Part shown: positions 24,830 through 33,486 of the stretch, in pieces | How the letters are laid out: every line of letters begins with the position of its first letter | Numbering within the stretch: position 1 is the first letter of the stretch | NCBI GenBank assembly: GCA_050179115.1 | Contig: JBFXFL010000001.1 | Location: 1 to 64,000 of the forward strand | Length of the DNA: 64,000 bases | Direction: 5' to 3' | From: JAGPUQ01 sp050179115 | Lineage (GTDB): Bacteria; Pseudomonadota; Gammaproteobacteria; Pseudomonadales; Porticoccaceae | Position numbers and translations under genes: made by a program | Notes under the pieces: model-generated | The model's input: only the letters and a program-made list of their open reading frames with translations | What the model was told of the DNA's origin: nothing | The model's database searches: none

Positions 24830-25099
24830 ATGCAGACCGCCGAACTGGAACGCATCGAAGCCGTCCTGGGCGCCGAGGCGGCGGGCGACTGGCTGTCCCG
24901 GTTGCGCCGCGACCTGCCCGGCCGGGTGATCACCCTCTGCGACGCCGCGGACATGACCGAGGGCCGGCCCTACCGGGAATATCCCCGCTTCGATCTCTAT
25001 CTGGTGGACGGCGCCTCCCATTGCTGGCAACTGACGCTCGATGTGGCAGCGGCCACCGGTCTGGTGGTGGCCCGACGGCGGGAGGCGCGCGCGTCATGA
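24830..25099 (+). CDS. small nif-operon protein of unknown function
   Basis: An 89-residue protein beginning MQTAELERIEAVLGAEAAGD, with a compact domain (VITLCDAADMTEGRPYREYP, then FDLYLVDGASHCWQLTLD). It starts two bases after the nifT stop and overlaps the DegT-like gene by four bases, so it is translationally linked to both. No known motif is visible; similar small proteins follow nifT in other nif clusters, but I cannot name the family with certainty. Confidence 0.7.
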   Translation: MQTAELERIEAVLGAEAAGDWLSRLRRDLPGRVITLCDAADMTEGRPYREYPRFDLYLVDGASHCWQLTLDVAAATGLVVARRREARAS

Positions 25100-26253
25100 A
25101 GCCCGTGGATTTCGACATCCTGCTCAGCGACCCGGACGTCAGCGATCTGGAGCTGGAGATGGTCGCCACCGTGCTCCGCTCCCCTCATGTGACCGCCGGC
25201 CCCTTGACCGAACGCCTGGAGACCGCGGTGGCGCTGCGCATGGCGCGGCGCTATGCCATTGCGGTGAGCAGTTCCACCATCGGTCTGTGGCTGGTATTGC
25301 GGGCGGCCGGGATCGGGCCCGGTGCCGAGGTGATGGCGCCCTCCTACGGCTGGCGCCAGAACGCCGATGCCATCGCCCTGGCCGGTGCCAGCGTGGTGTT
25401 CGCCGATGTGGATTACTGGTCCGGCTGCCTGGCCCCGGACAAGGTGGCCGCCCGCATCACCCCCGCAACCCAGGCGCTGGTGGCGGCGAACGCCAACGGG
25501 CACCCGGCCGCCTGGAACGAGCTGCGCAGCCTCGCCAGCGAGCGCGGACTGTTGCTGATCGAGGACTCCAGCGAAGCCATCGGATCCACCTATCGCGGCC
25601 GGGTGGTGGGCAGCTTCGGCGACTGCGCAATCCTGGACTTCACCCAACCGGGACCCTTGTCCTGCAGTCAGGGCGCCCTGGTGCTGACCGACGACATCGA
25701 TCTGGCCAGCAAGTTGCGGCTGCTGCGGGATCGCAAATTATCCGATCGCGGGTCGGTGGTGGCCGGGGGATTGCCGGTGGCGCATGCGGGCATCGGCGAA
25801 CTGAATGCCGCGCTGGGACTGGCGCAATGGACTCGGCTCGACGACATCCTCGCGCGCCGCAAGGCGGTGGAGGCGCACTACCTCAAGTTCATCCAGTCCT
25901 TCGAAGGCATCAAGCCGCCCTATGTGGCGCCGGATGTGGACGAGGTGCACTGGTTCCTGTCCCTGGTGCACCTGGGCACCCGCTTCAGCCGCGGCAGCCG
26001 GGACGACATCGTCGAGGACCTGCATACCGCGGGAGTGGAGGCGGCGGCCTATTGCCTGCCCCTGCACCGCCAGGCGCGCTACTTCGACCGGCAGCGCCCC
26101 GCCCAGGACCTGTGGGTGACCGACAAGCTCGCCGATCGCGCCCTGGCGCTGCCCTTTCATGCCCACCTCGACGCGGAGGAAGTCGAGTTCATCGTCCAGA
26201 CCGCCAAGGATGCCTCCATCAATGTGGGGGCCGGTTCCGCCATCTATCTGTAG
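25096..26253 (+). CDS. DegT/DnrJ/EryC1-like protein lacking the catalytic lysine
   Basis: A 385-residue member of the sugar-aminotransferase fold family (AVSSSTIGLWLVLRAAGIGP, LLLIEDSSEAIGSTYRGRVV, GELNAALGLAQWTRLDDIL). In active enzymes the segment after VGSFGD has the form F-F/Y-x-x-K and the lysine binds PLP. Here it reads CAILDFTQPGPLSCSQGAL, with Gly186 where the lysine should be, while flanking residues align without gaps. It therefore should not work as a normal PLP aminotransferase. Overlap with the upstream small gene ties it to nif function; perhaps it binds a ligand or acts as scaffold. Confidence 0.85.
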   Translation: MKPVDFDILLSDPDVSDLELEMVATVLRSPHVTAGPLTERLETAVALRMARRYAIAVSSSTIGLWLVLRAAGIGPGAEVMAPSYGWRQNADAIALAGASVVFADVDYWSGCLAPDKVAARITPATQALVAANANGHPAAWNELRSLASERGLLLIEDSSEAIGSTYRGRVVGSFGDCAILDFTQPGPLSCSQGALVLTDDIDLASKLRLLRDRKLSDRGSVVAGGLPVAHAGIGELNAALGLAQWTRLDDILARRKAVEAHYLKFIQSFEGIKPPYVAPDVDEVHWFLSLVHLGTRFSRGSRDDIVEDLHTAGVEAAAYCLPLHRQARYFDRQRPAQDLWVTDKLADRALALPFHAHLDAEEVEFIVQTAKDASINVGAGSAIYL

Positions 26254-26281
26254 GCAGAGACTGCCGCCCGGGAGAACCCGT

Positions 26282-26512
26282 ATGAGCACTTCGGAAATGA
26301 TGATCCACGTCCGCTTCGCCCCCGATGGTACCGTGACCGAAATCGGGGAACGGCCGTCCGGCTGCACCGGCCAGCAGTGGTTCAACTTGCTGAGCCAGCA
26401 GAGCGGAGTCTCCTACCTGACCCTGTCCGGCGGTCGCGCCCTGTTTCGCGGCGCACCCGACGCCATCGCCGCACTGCGGGAGCAGGCCCTGGCCCCGGGA
26501 GCCAGCACATGA
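26282..26512 (+). CDS. small nif-operon protein of unknown function
   Basis: A 76-residue protein: MIHVRFAPDGTVTEIGERPS, then CTGQQWFNLLSQQ and YLTLSGGRALFRGAPDAI. It looks like a small alpha/beta domain with one Cys and no metal-binding pattern. Its stop overlaps the ATG of the SIR2-like gene (ATGA), so the two are probably made together. Not recognised. Confidence 0.65.
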   Translation: MSTSEMMIHVRFAPDGTVTEIGERPSGCTGQQWFNLLSQQSGVSYLTLSGGRALFRGAPDAIAALREQALAPGAST

Positions 26513-27369
26513 ACGACACCAGACTCTGCGCTGCAATACTGGCCGGCCTCGACCGGGGTAGCGTGATTCCCTACCTGGGATCCGGCCTGCTCGATCTCTG
26601 TCCCGAAGCCGGCGCCGTTCCGGCTTCCGCCAGGGCGCTCGCGGATTTTCTCGGCAGCAAGGTGACCGTGCCCGGCCGTGCCCGGGGCAATCTCAGCGCC
26701 AGCGCCCAGTACATCGAGAACTTCAAGCACCGCAAGACCCTGGTCGAGTTGATGGCGCAGGCGTTCGCGCCCCGGCTGACGCCGTCGACCCTGCACCGCG
26801 CGCTCGCTGCCCTGCCCCGGCTCCCGCTCATCGTCCAGCTCTGGTACGACGACGTCATGCGTACCGCGCTCGCGGACCGGACAGATGTGGGGCTGATTCA
26901 GGCCGCCAGCCAGGCCGAGCAGTTCGGCACCTGGGTGAACTACCTGACCCTCGCAGGCGCTCCGGTGGAGGCGAACGCGGCGGCCTCGCCGCTCATTCTC
27001 TATCAGCCCTGGGGCGCGGTGGCACCCAACCGCAGCTTCCTGGTCTCCGATGCCGATTTCGTGGAAGTCATTACCGAGATCGACATCCAGACACCCATTC
27101 CCGGCCTGGTCCAGGAACGGCGCCGCGAGCGCTCCTTTCTGTTCCTCGGCTGCCGCTTCACCAGTCAGACCGAGCGCATCTTCGCCCACCAGATCATGAA
27201 GCGCTCCTCGGCCACCCACTACGCCGTGCTGGCGGAGGAACCCAGCCGCAACGAAGCGCGCTTCCTGGCGCAGCACGGGATCGCGCGCCTGGACCTGACG
27301 CTCGCCGAATTTGCCGGCTGGTTGCAGGATCAGGGCGCAACTGTGCAGCCGGTGCCGCTGAGTGCCTGA
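26509..27369 (+). CDS. SIR2-like NAD-binding-fold protein in the nif operon
   Basis: A 286-residue protein of the SIR2-like (SIR2_2) type. It opens with SVIPYLGSGLLDL, equivalent to the G-A-G-hS nucleotide loop, and has SPLILYQPWGAVAPNRSFLV, DADFVEVITEI and SFLFLGCRFTSQTERIFAHQ typical of the fold. The zinc-binding Cys set of true sirtuin deacetylases is absent. SIR2-like domains elsewhere include NADases in phage defence; here the gene sits between nif genes and is coupled to a small protein. A link to redox or NAD metabolism of fixation is inference. Confidence 0.75.
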   Translation: MNDTRLCAAILAGLDRGSVIPYLGSGLLDLCPEAGAVPASARALADFLGSKVTVPGRARGNLSASAQYIENFKHRKTLVELMAQAFAPRLTPSTLHRALAALPRLPLIVQLWYDDVMRTALADRTDVGLIQAASQAEQFGTWVNYLTLAGAPVEANAAASPLILYQPWGAVAPNRSFLVSDADFVEVITEIDIQTPIPGLVQERRRERSFLFLGCRFTSQTERIFAHQIMKRSSATHYAVLAEEPSRNEARFLAQHGIARLDLTLAEFAGWLQDQGATVQPVPLSA

Positions 27370-27432
27370 TCGCCGCTCCCGGACGGGTCGGGCTCAGGAT
27401 GAAGAATGCAGCGGCACAAACGGAGAGGACAG

Positions 27433-27696
27433 ATGAGACTGAATGAAGGGCAAATGGGCGACCTGGTCTACGCCGCCCAGGCGATCCACAACGACGGCAG
27501 TCTGCCGGACCATGACGCGGAGGCACTGTTGGTCGCCGCCGGTGGCCGCGGGGTCATCGTGAACATCGGCCACCTGGAACAGGATCCGAAGCAGGTTCTG
27601 TACCTGGTGCGCTTCGAGCGCGAGGACGGGGTGTTGGGGCCGCCGGTCGGCTGTTGGCCGCAGGATCTGGACAGCACGCCGCCGTCGGTATCCTGA
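27433..27696 (+). CDS. second NifZ-like protein
   Basis: An 87-residue NifZ-domain protein. It aligns with NifZ at 22429: GDLVYAAQAIHNDGSLPDHD versus the NifZ segment with IRNDGTYVG, then ALLVAAGGRGVIVNIGHLEQ versus VRKGEVGYVSHIGTF. It has an insertion (EQDPKQVLY) before the last strand. Last gene of the nifB operon, with a GGAGAGGA ribosome binding site. It may act on the MoFe protein like NifZ or have a separate client. Confidence 0.75.
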   Translation: MRLNEGQMGDLVYAAQAIHNDGSLPDHDAEALLVAAGGRGVIVNIGHLEQDPKQVLYLVRFEREDGVLGPPVGCWPQDLDSTPPSVS

Positions 27697-27697
27697 G

Positions 27698-27715
27698 CGC
27701 CGAACCGGATCGGCG
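27698..27715. terminator. weak hairpin after the nifB operon
   Basis: CGCCGA (27698-27703) pairs with TCGGCG (27710-27715) around a 6-nt loop, two bases after the last nif stop and between convergent genes. No T-run follows, so this is at best a weak or factor-assisted terminator. Confidence 0.35.
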
Positions 27716-27774
27716 TTGCCCCCGACCTGCCACCGTGCTTCCCCCATCAGCAAGACGGATCGCGCCAACAGGCT

Positions 27775-28917
27775 TCAGGTGCTGCGTCCCGCCACCAGCT
27801 CACGAATCCGCCGCACCACCACCTCGAGATCGTCCGGGGGGAGCGTGCCGCCGATCCGGAACGGCTCCCCGACCCAGACCGCCAGATGGCGCTCCACCAG
27901 CAACTGGTGAAAGTAACGAAAATCCCGGGTGCCATTCAGCAACCCGAAATAATCGAGGCGGTAGACCAGCCGCGCCAGCCACTGCCGCACGCGGTCCGCG
28001 CGCGTCTCCCCGCGCGGGTCGAACAGTTTGCGCAGCAGCACCCGGCGCGCCTGATCCACGCCGCCCAGCAGACCCGTCGGCAGCGGAAAGATCGCCAGTG
28101 GCTTGCCCAGCGCGGCCACCTCCACCAGCATGGAAATACTATCGCCGGTGACCACGAAACCATTCGCCGTACCCAACAGGGCGCGATACGGATTGTCGAC
28201 CAGATTGCCCTTGGCAGCGCCCGGTTCGGCCGCGGCCGGCCAGGCAAAAAAAGGCACTTCAGGGGGCAGTCGCTTGCGCAACCTCGCCACCGCCGCCGCC
28301 GGAGTGCGCCGACTGGTCACCACATAGGGGGTGCCGCCCAGTTCGCGAATACGCCGCGTTTCAGCAAGCAGCGCCCCGGTAACTCTGGCGTTCATGACAA
28401 AGGGCCCGGTGGGGCCGCCCACGAATACCGCGATCAATGGCCGCTTCAGGGGCGCCAGGCGGCTGCGCCAGCGCTCCGCCTCGGCCTGAATCGCGTCCGC
28501 GCCGACGCGCATCAGGGGCAAGGTCACCGGCAGGTAGTTGGGCAGCGGCGGCAGATGATTCTCGCCGCTCGCCACCACCAGATCGAATTCGTGCATGGCG
28601 CCCGAGGGTTTGCCGATATGAATGACGCGGGTGCGATTGCCGGATTGCTGCCGCACCCAGAGCGCCGCCATCGCGGGCCGGCGACCCACGGTGATGATCA
28701 GCTCCGGCCAGGGTGGCGTGAGGGGAGCGGAACGCTCCAGATCCAGGTGGTCAAGCGTGGGCCGAAAGCGTGGCTTGGCGACCACGTACTTCGAGCGCAT
28801 CACCAGGATCTTGCGATCGCAGGGCCAACCCAGGGCCGCGGCGACCGCTTCGACCTGGCCGTTATCGCCACGCTTGTCGCCCAGCAGCAGCCAGGTGACG
28901 GGAGTCAACGTCAGCAT
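27775..28917 (-). CDS. ELM1/GtrOC1-family putative glycosyltransferase 1
   Basis: A 380-residue protein of the family annotated as mitochondrial fission ELM1 (DUF1022), which has a GT-B glycosyltransferase-like fold. It begins WLLLGDKRGDNGQVEAVAAA and carries the conserved GFVVTGDSISMLVEVAALGK and IAVFVGGPTGPF. Its paralogue at 31831 shares the layout. It is downstream of the sulfotransferase by 6 bp on the same strand. Likely acts on a lipid-linked acceptor at the inner membrane; the sugar donor cannot be read from sequence. Confidence 0.85.
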   Translation of the reverse strand: MLTLTPVTWLLLGDKRGDNGQVEAVAAALGWPCDRKILVMRSKYVVAKPRFRPTLDHLDLERSAPLTPPWPELIITVGRRPAMAALWVRQQSGNRTRVIHIGKPSGAMHEFDLVVASGENHLPPLPNYLPVTLPLMRVGADAIQAEAERWRSRLAPLKRPLIAVFVGGPTGPFVMNARVTGALLAETRRIRELGGTPYVVTSRRTPAAAVARLRKRLPPEVPFFAWPAAAEPGAAKGNLVDNPYRALLGTANGFVVTGDSISMLVEVAALGKPLAIFPLPTGLLGGVDQARRVLLRKLFDPRGETRADRVRQWLARLVYRLDYFGLLNGTRDFRYFHQLLVERHLAVWVGEPFRIGGTLPPDDLEVVVRRIRELVAGRST

Positions 28918-28923
28918 CCCGGG

Positions 28924-29859
28924 TCAGCTCGTGGCGTGATAGCCGAGCGCCGGCTCCAGATTGGCCGCGACCAGGGCCTCGAGTTCGGCGACCTGCTCCG
29001 GGGTGAATTCGTCCCGATAACCGCCGACCTTGCCGCGCCGGGTCTTGAGGGCGGTGGGATCGCCGGACCGACGCAGACGCATGCCGCCCTGGCTGAAGAA
29101 GCCGCTGGCTTCCATCTTGCGCAGATTGTCGAAGGCGCCGAACTCGACTGCCTCGGCAATTTCCTCGGCGCTGAAGTTTTCACCCATGAAACGGGTGATC
29201 TCCGTCAGCGTCTCGGCGGGACGGGCACGGAGGTCTTCGTAGCGCACCACCAGCGCGTTTTCGAGCGTCCGGCTGTTGCGATACCACTGGTTCAAATAAT
29301 CGATCAGAAACGGCAGCCCGATATCGCTGTGGCGGACGAAGTTCCACATATCGATGGTCTTGCGATCGATGGGATGGGCGATGGCGTGGTTGATCAGTTC
29401 CTGCTTGGCGCGCGACTGGCGGCGGGTGAACTGGTAATACCAGGACACCGCGATATCGATCGGATTGCGCACCAGAATCAGCACCGGCTTGTGGCGCAGG
29501 GCATTGTCGGCAGCGCCGACGGCGAGGCGCTCGCCCACTGCCGTTTCGTAGCTGTAGCAGCCATTGGTGGCCGCGAGGCGCGGGATCGCCGGATTGCTGC
29601 GCGCAAACTCGTCGGTGTTGATGAGCCGCGAGGCCGGCAGGCCGTGGCGCACCTGGTAGAGCCGCGACAGCATCACCTTGAGCCAGGTGTTGCCGCTCTT
29701 GGGATGGCCGATGATGAGCAGGCTCGCCCGCTCCGCCTTGGCGAGTTCGAGCCGCGCCAGATACTTGCGGCGCAACGCGACCCGGGCGGCCGCCGGCAGC
29801 AGTTCGGTGGGCCCGATGATGAGCGCCTTTTTAACCCCATCACTGAGTTGCACGGCCAC
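28924..29859 (-). CDS. PAPS-dependent sulfotransferase
   Basis: A ~311-residue sulfotransferase. The 5'-phosphosulfate loop is IGHPKSGNTWLKVMLSRL and the 3'-phosphate site is VLILVRNPIDIAVSWYYQF, both well conserved. The C-terminal end has RRGKVGGYRDEFTPEQ, as in family members that bind PAPS. The start is uncertain: GTG 29859 is preferred, with TTG 29883 or GTG 29853 possible. It lies between a putative glycosyltransferase and a divergent ABC exporter, suggesting sulfation of a glycolipid or related envelope molecule. Confidence 0.9.
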   Translation of the reverse strand: MAVQLSDGVKKALIIGPTELLPAAARVALRRKYLARLELAKAERASLLIIGHPKSGNTWLKVMLSRLYQVRHGLPASRLINTDEFARSNPAIPRLAATNGCYSYETAVGERLAVGAADNALRHKPVLILVRNPIDIAVSWYYQFTRRQSRAKQELINHAIAHPIDRKTIDMWNFVRHSDIGLPFLIDYLNQWYRNSRTLENALVVRYEDLRARPAETLTEITRFMGENFSAEEIAEAVEFGAFDNLRKMEASGFFSQGGMRLRRSGDPTALKTRRGKVGGYRDEFTPEQVAELEALVAANLEPALGYHATS

Positions 29860-30117
29860 GCACCCCGCTGTATCAGCTGACAAAAAAGGGGCGTCAGTAT
29901 GCGGCAGTGACCCCGACAGCGCCAGCGCGCGGCAGCGCCCAAACTCCGGATCGTTCCAGCCAAACTCCCGGCGCGCGGATGGTAAACTGCCGCCCGATGC
30001 CGGGCATCCAACCCCACGCTTTTCGCGTCGGGTCGGCCACCGGTTCCTGTTCCATTCCCGGCGTCCCCGACACCCCTTTTTTCAACATCTTCCCGAGCAG
30101 CGAGGAAACCCGACACC

Positions 30118-31851
30118 ATGCGGTTAATGCTGGCCCTGTTTCGCAAGCATCGCTGGCGCACGATCCTGATGCTGCTGGCCCTGCTGGCCTCGGGGCTTGC
30201 CGAGGGCATCGGTCTCTCCGCCCTGCTGCCCTTGCTCAATGTCGCCATCGCGGCGGACCGGGGCGCCGGCGCCGAGGTGACACCGCCCGGCCAGTTTGAG
30301 CAGGTGGTGCTCGACGTCCTCGCCTGGCTCGGCATCAGTCCCGCCATCGGCCCGCTGCTGCTGGTCATTGTCGCGGGCGTCGCGTTCAAGAGCCTGCTGT
30401 TGCTGGTGGTGCAACGTCAGGTGGGCTATACCGCCGCGCAGATCGGCACCGAACTGCGCCTCGATCTGCTGCGCGCCATTCTGCGCAGCCGCTGGGAATA
30501 CTTTCTCCACCAGCCCGTGGGCAAACTCACCAATGGACTCGCCACCGAAGCGCAGCGCTCGTCGGATTCGTTCGTGTTCGGCGCCACCGCCGTCACCTTT
30601 CTGATCCATGCACTGATCTATGGCGCGATCGCGGTGGCGATCTCCTGGCAGGCCACGCTGCTGAGCCTGATCGCCGGCGTGATGGTGATCGGCTCGTCGC
30701 ATTTTCTGGTGCGCATGACGCGCCGCGCCGGTCGGCGCCAGACCCTGCTGCTGTCTTCGCTGATGGCCCAACTCACCGACACCCTCCAATCGGTCAAGCC
30801 GCTCAAGGCCATGGCACGGGAACACCTGGCCGACCAGGTGCTGGCCGGTGAGACCTTTCGCCTCAATCGCGCATTGCGCAAGCAGGTGTTCAGCGGCGCG
30901 CTGCTGAACTCGGTGCAGGATCTGCTGTTTGCGAGCTTTATCGCGCTGGGGATGTATCTCGCGCTGGTACTGTTCAGTGTCGAACTGAGCACGGTTCTGG
31001 TGCTGGCCATCGCTCTGGGACGGGCGTTCGGCTCGCTCGGCAAGGTGCAAAAGCAGTATCAGAAAATGGCCCAGGGCGAGAGCGCCTACTGGTCGCTGCA
31101 AGGCTCCATCGACGCCGCCACCAGCGCCGCCGAGCATCTGGGCGCCGGTCGCGCGCCCAGTCTCGAGACCGGCATTCGATTCGACCATTTGGTCTTTGGA
31201 TATGACGCGCACCCGGTGTTTGACGATTTGTGCCTGGAGTTCCCCGCGCGGACGCTGACCACCTTGATCGGCCCGTCGGGCGCCGGCAAGACCACGGTGA
31301 TCGACCTCGTCATCGGCCTGGTGCGGCCCTCGGCGGGCGAGATCTTTGTCGATGGCGTCGCGATGGGCGAACTGGATCTGCGCGCCTGGCGCAGCCTGAT
31401 CGGCTATGTGCCCCAGGACACGGTGCTCTTGCACGACAGCGTGTTCCACAACGTCACCCTGGGCGACCCCGCGTTGACGCCCGTCGACGCGGAAAATGCC
31501 CTGCGCGCCGCCGGTATCTGGGATTTCGTCGCCGCGCTGCCGGAGGGTATGCGCACGCTGGTCGGGGAGCGCGGCGGCAAACTGTCCGGCGGTCAACGCC
31601 AGCGGGTCGCCATCGCGCGCGCGCTGGTCAACAAGCCGCGCCTGCTGATCCTGGACGAGGCGACCAGCGCGCTCGATCCCGTCAGCGAGCGGGAAATCTG
31701 CCAGACCCTGGCCAGCCTCAAGAACGATCTGACCATTCTGGCGATCTCCCACGACAGCGCCCTGGTGGATATCGCCGACCGCGTCTACGAGCTGGCGCGC
31801 GGGAACGCCCGGTTGCTGGACCGGCGATCCTCAGTCGCCGAGTCCAAATAG
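30118..31851 (+). CDS. MsbA-like ABC exporter (fused membrane and ATPase domains)
   Basis: A 577-residue half-transporter. The N-terminal ~330 residues form a six-helix membrane domain (ILMLLALLASGLAEGIGLSA for helix 1, later ALIYGAIAVAISWQATLLSL). The nucleotide-binding domain shows Walker A IGPSGAGKTTVIDLV, signature LSGGQRQRVAIARALV and Walker B LLILDEATSALDP. Such exporters flip lipids or glycolipids across the inner membrane. Flanked by ELM1-type genes and a sulfotransferase, its cargo is probably the lipid made by this cluster. Its 3' end overlaps the convergent ELM1-family gene by 21 bases. Confidence 0.93.
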   Translation: MRLMLALFRKHRWRTILMLLALLASGLAEGIGLSALLPLLNVAIAADRGAGAEVTPPGQFEQVVLDVLAWLGISPAIGPLLLVIVAGVAFKSLLLLVVQRQVGYTAAQIGTELRLDLLRAILRSRWEYFLHQPVGKLTNGLATEAQRSSDSFVFGATAVTFLIHALIYGAIAVAISWQATLLSLIAGVMVIGSSHFLVRMTRRAGRRQTLLLSSLMAQLTDTLQSVKPLKAMAREHLADQVLAGETFRLNRALRKQVFSGALLNSVQDLLFASFIALGMYLALVLFSVELSTVLVLAIALGRAFGSLGKVQKQYQKMAQGESAYWSLQGSIDAATSAAEHLGAGRAPSLETGIRFDHLVFGYDAHPVFDDLCLEFPARTLTTLIGPSGAGKTTVIDLVIGLVRPSAGEIFVDGVAMGELDLRAWRSLIGYVPQDTVLLHDSVFHNVTLGDPALTPVDAENALRAAGIWDFVAALPEGMRTLVGERGGKLSGGQRQRVAIARALVNKPRLLILDEATSALDPVSEREICQTLASLKNDLTILAISHDSALVDIADRVYELARGNARLLDRRSSVAESK

Positions 31852-32955
31852 CGCGCGCACCCGGGCCACCGCACGCTCCACATCTCCCTGGGCATCGCCC
31901 TGCCGGCGCGGCTCCGGATCGCCCAGCCAGACCGCGCGGCCGCTGGCCACCAACTGGCGGTGAACCAGGGTGATGTCACGGGACAGGCGCTGCCAGCCCC
32001 AGCGCATCAGCGCGCGGTACAGCATGCCGGTCAGGCTAAAATCATTCCCATCAACAGCGGCGTCCGCAGTGGCCCGACCCATAGTGCCGCCCGCATCACC
32101 GCTGCCTGCCCGCATGCCCTGGCTCCCCGTGCCGAGATCGAACAGATACAGAGGTTTGCCGGTGGCACAGGCTTCCGACAGCATGGAAACGCTGTCGGCG
32201 GTGACAATGAACGCATCCGCCAGCGCCAGATAGCCGAAATAGGGATTGTCCGCCGCGCCGGGCTGCCAGGCGTAAAAGTGGGTCGGTACACCCAACTCCC
32301 CGGCAAACACCCGGGTCACCGCGTCGGCGGTGCGCGGGCTGGTGGTGATCAGCAGGGATCCGCCGCGCTCGCGGGCCAGCGCGGTCGCCGCGGTGGCAAG
32401 CCGGCGCGCGGCTTTCACGCCGAGCGTGAAAGGGCCGCTGTTGCCGCCCAGAATCACCGCGATGCGCGGCGCCGGCAGTTGCGCCAGCCTGTCCTGCCAG
32501 CGCGCCGCCGCTTCGCGCAGGCGCGCGGCCTGAACCCGGTGCAGCGGCAAGTCGTTGTGCAGCACATTGGCGCGCCGGGGCAGCCGATACTGCGGCGTGG
32601 TGATGACCAGATCGAAGCGCTCCGGATCGGCCCAGGGACGGCCGATATGGACGATCCGGCAGCGTCCACCGGACTGCCGGCGGATCCACCGCTCCACGGG
32701 TTCGTTGCGCATGCCCGCGGAGATCACCAGATCCGGCCAGGGCGCCGCGAGCGCATCGGAGCGGCGCCGGTCGATACCCCGCAGCGAGCTGCCGCGCAGG
32801 AGATTGGTGCCAAACGCCAGCGTCCGGTAATGCAGGCGCTTGGTCGCGAAGGGCCAGCCGAGCGCCTCCGCCAGCGCCAGCACCTGTTGCTGCTCGCCGG
32901 TGCGGTAGGGTTCCAGCAGCCACACCCGAGGGGTTGCCGCAGGCTTCCCGGGCAT
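31831..32955 (-). CDS. ELM1/GtrOC1-family putative glycosyltransferase 2
   Basis: A 374-residue paralogue of the protein at 27775. Shared positions: WLLEPYRTGEQQQVLALAEA at the N-terminus, IAVILGGNSGPFTLGVKAA and ADAFIVTADSVSMLSEACA. The pair flanks the sulfotransferase and ABC transporter genes. Two enzymes of this family in one cluster suggest two glycosyl additions or two acceptors. The donor sugar is unknown. Confidence 0.85.
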   Translation of the reverse strand: MPGKPAATPRVWLLEPYRTGEQQQVLALAEALGWPFATKRLHYRTLAFGTNLLRGSSLRGIDRRRSDALAAPWPDLVISAGMRNEPVERWIRRQSGGRCRIVHIGRPWADPERFDLVITTPQYRLPRRANVLHNDLPLHRVQAARLREAAARWQDRLAQLPAPRIAVILGGNSGPFTLGVKAARRLATAATALARERGGSLLITTSPRTADAVTRVFAGELGVPTHFYAWQPGAADNPYFGYLALADAFIVTADSVSMLSEACATGKPLYLFDLGTGSQGMRAGSGDAGGTMGRATADAAVDGNDFSLTGMLYRALMRWGWQRLSRDITLVHRQLVASGRAVWLGDPEPRRQGDAQGDVERAVARVRALFGLGD

Positions 32956-33070
32956 GCTGGTCGGGGGCGGTGAAGTGGTAATGGCACGGGCCTGCGGGTA
33001 TATTGGCGCGGCGCAATGTAGCCCACCGCCCCGCCCCTAACAAGGTGCTTCCAGCCTGACACGCGAGTCC

Positions 33071-33316
33071 ATGCCCGATTACAACAGCTACGTCCAGTTC
33101 ATCTGCAGCCTGCTTCAGGCGCAGCAAAAAGGCACTCCCAAGCCCTTGAGCGCGGCGACCGACCTGATCGCCGACGTCGGGCTCAGCTCCCTTCAGGTAA
33201 TGGAGCTGATCGAAAAGCTGGAAGATCACTTCGATCTCTCCATTCCGCTCAACATCCTGCCCAACATCACCACCATCGGCGATCTGGCCACGTCGCTCCA
33301 CGACCTGAAGCACTGA
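33071..33316 (+). CDS. acyl carrier protein
   Basis: An 81-residue dedicated acyl carrier protein. The phosphopantetheine site is Ser40 in ADVGLSSLQVMELIEKLED; the usual DSL reads SSL here. It is not the fatty-acid synthase ACP by context: the next gene is an alpha-oxoamine synthase, the arrangement seen for AcpR and serine palmitoyltransferase in Caulobacter. It probably hands an acyl chain to that enzyme. Confidence 0.88.
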   Translation: MPDYNSYVQFICSLLQAQQKGTPKPLSAATDLIADVGLSSLQVMELIEKLEDHFDLSIPLNILPNITTIGDLATSLHDLKH

Positions 33317-33486
33317 CCGAATGCACTGACGACGCCGCGCGGCACGGCCCGGGCAGCCCGGTCGTTCGGGTTCCGGACTACAATACCGGCCAGGATGCAC
33401 CGCCCGCAAAATGCCGCGCCGCTGGCGCCGTCGGACAGGCTCCGCCCCGTCTTTGAATCACACCGCAGGTTTTTCGAGGAGCCCTG

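Noticed and set aside
27775..28917. Taking the ELM1 annotation literally as a mitochondrial fission factor
   Set aside because: The name comes from a plant homologue; bacterial context with sulfotransferase and lipid exporter fits a glycosyltransferase role better.
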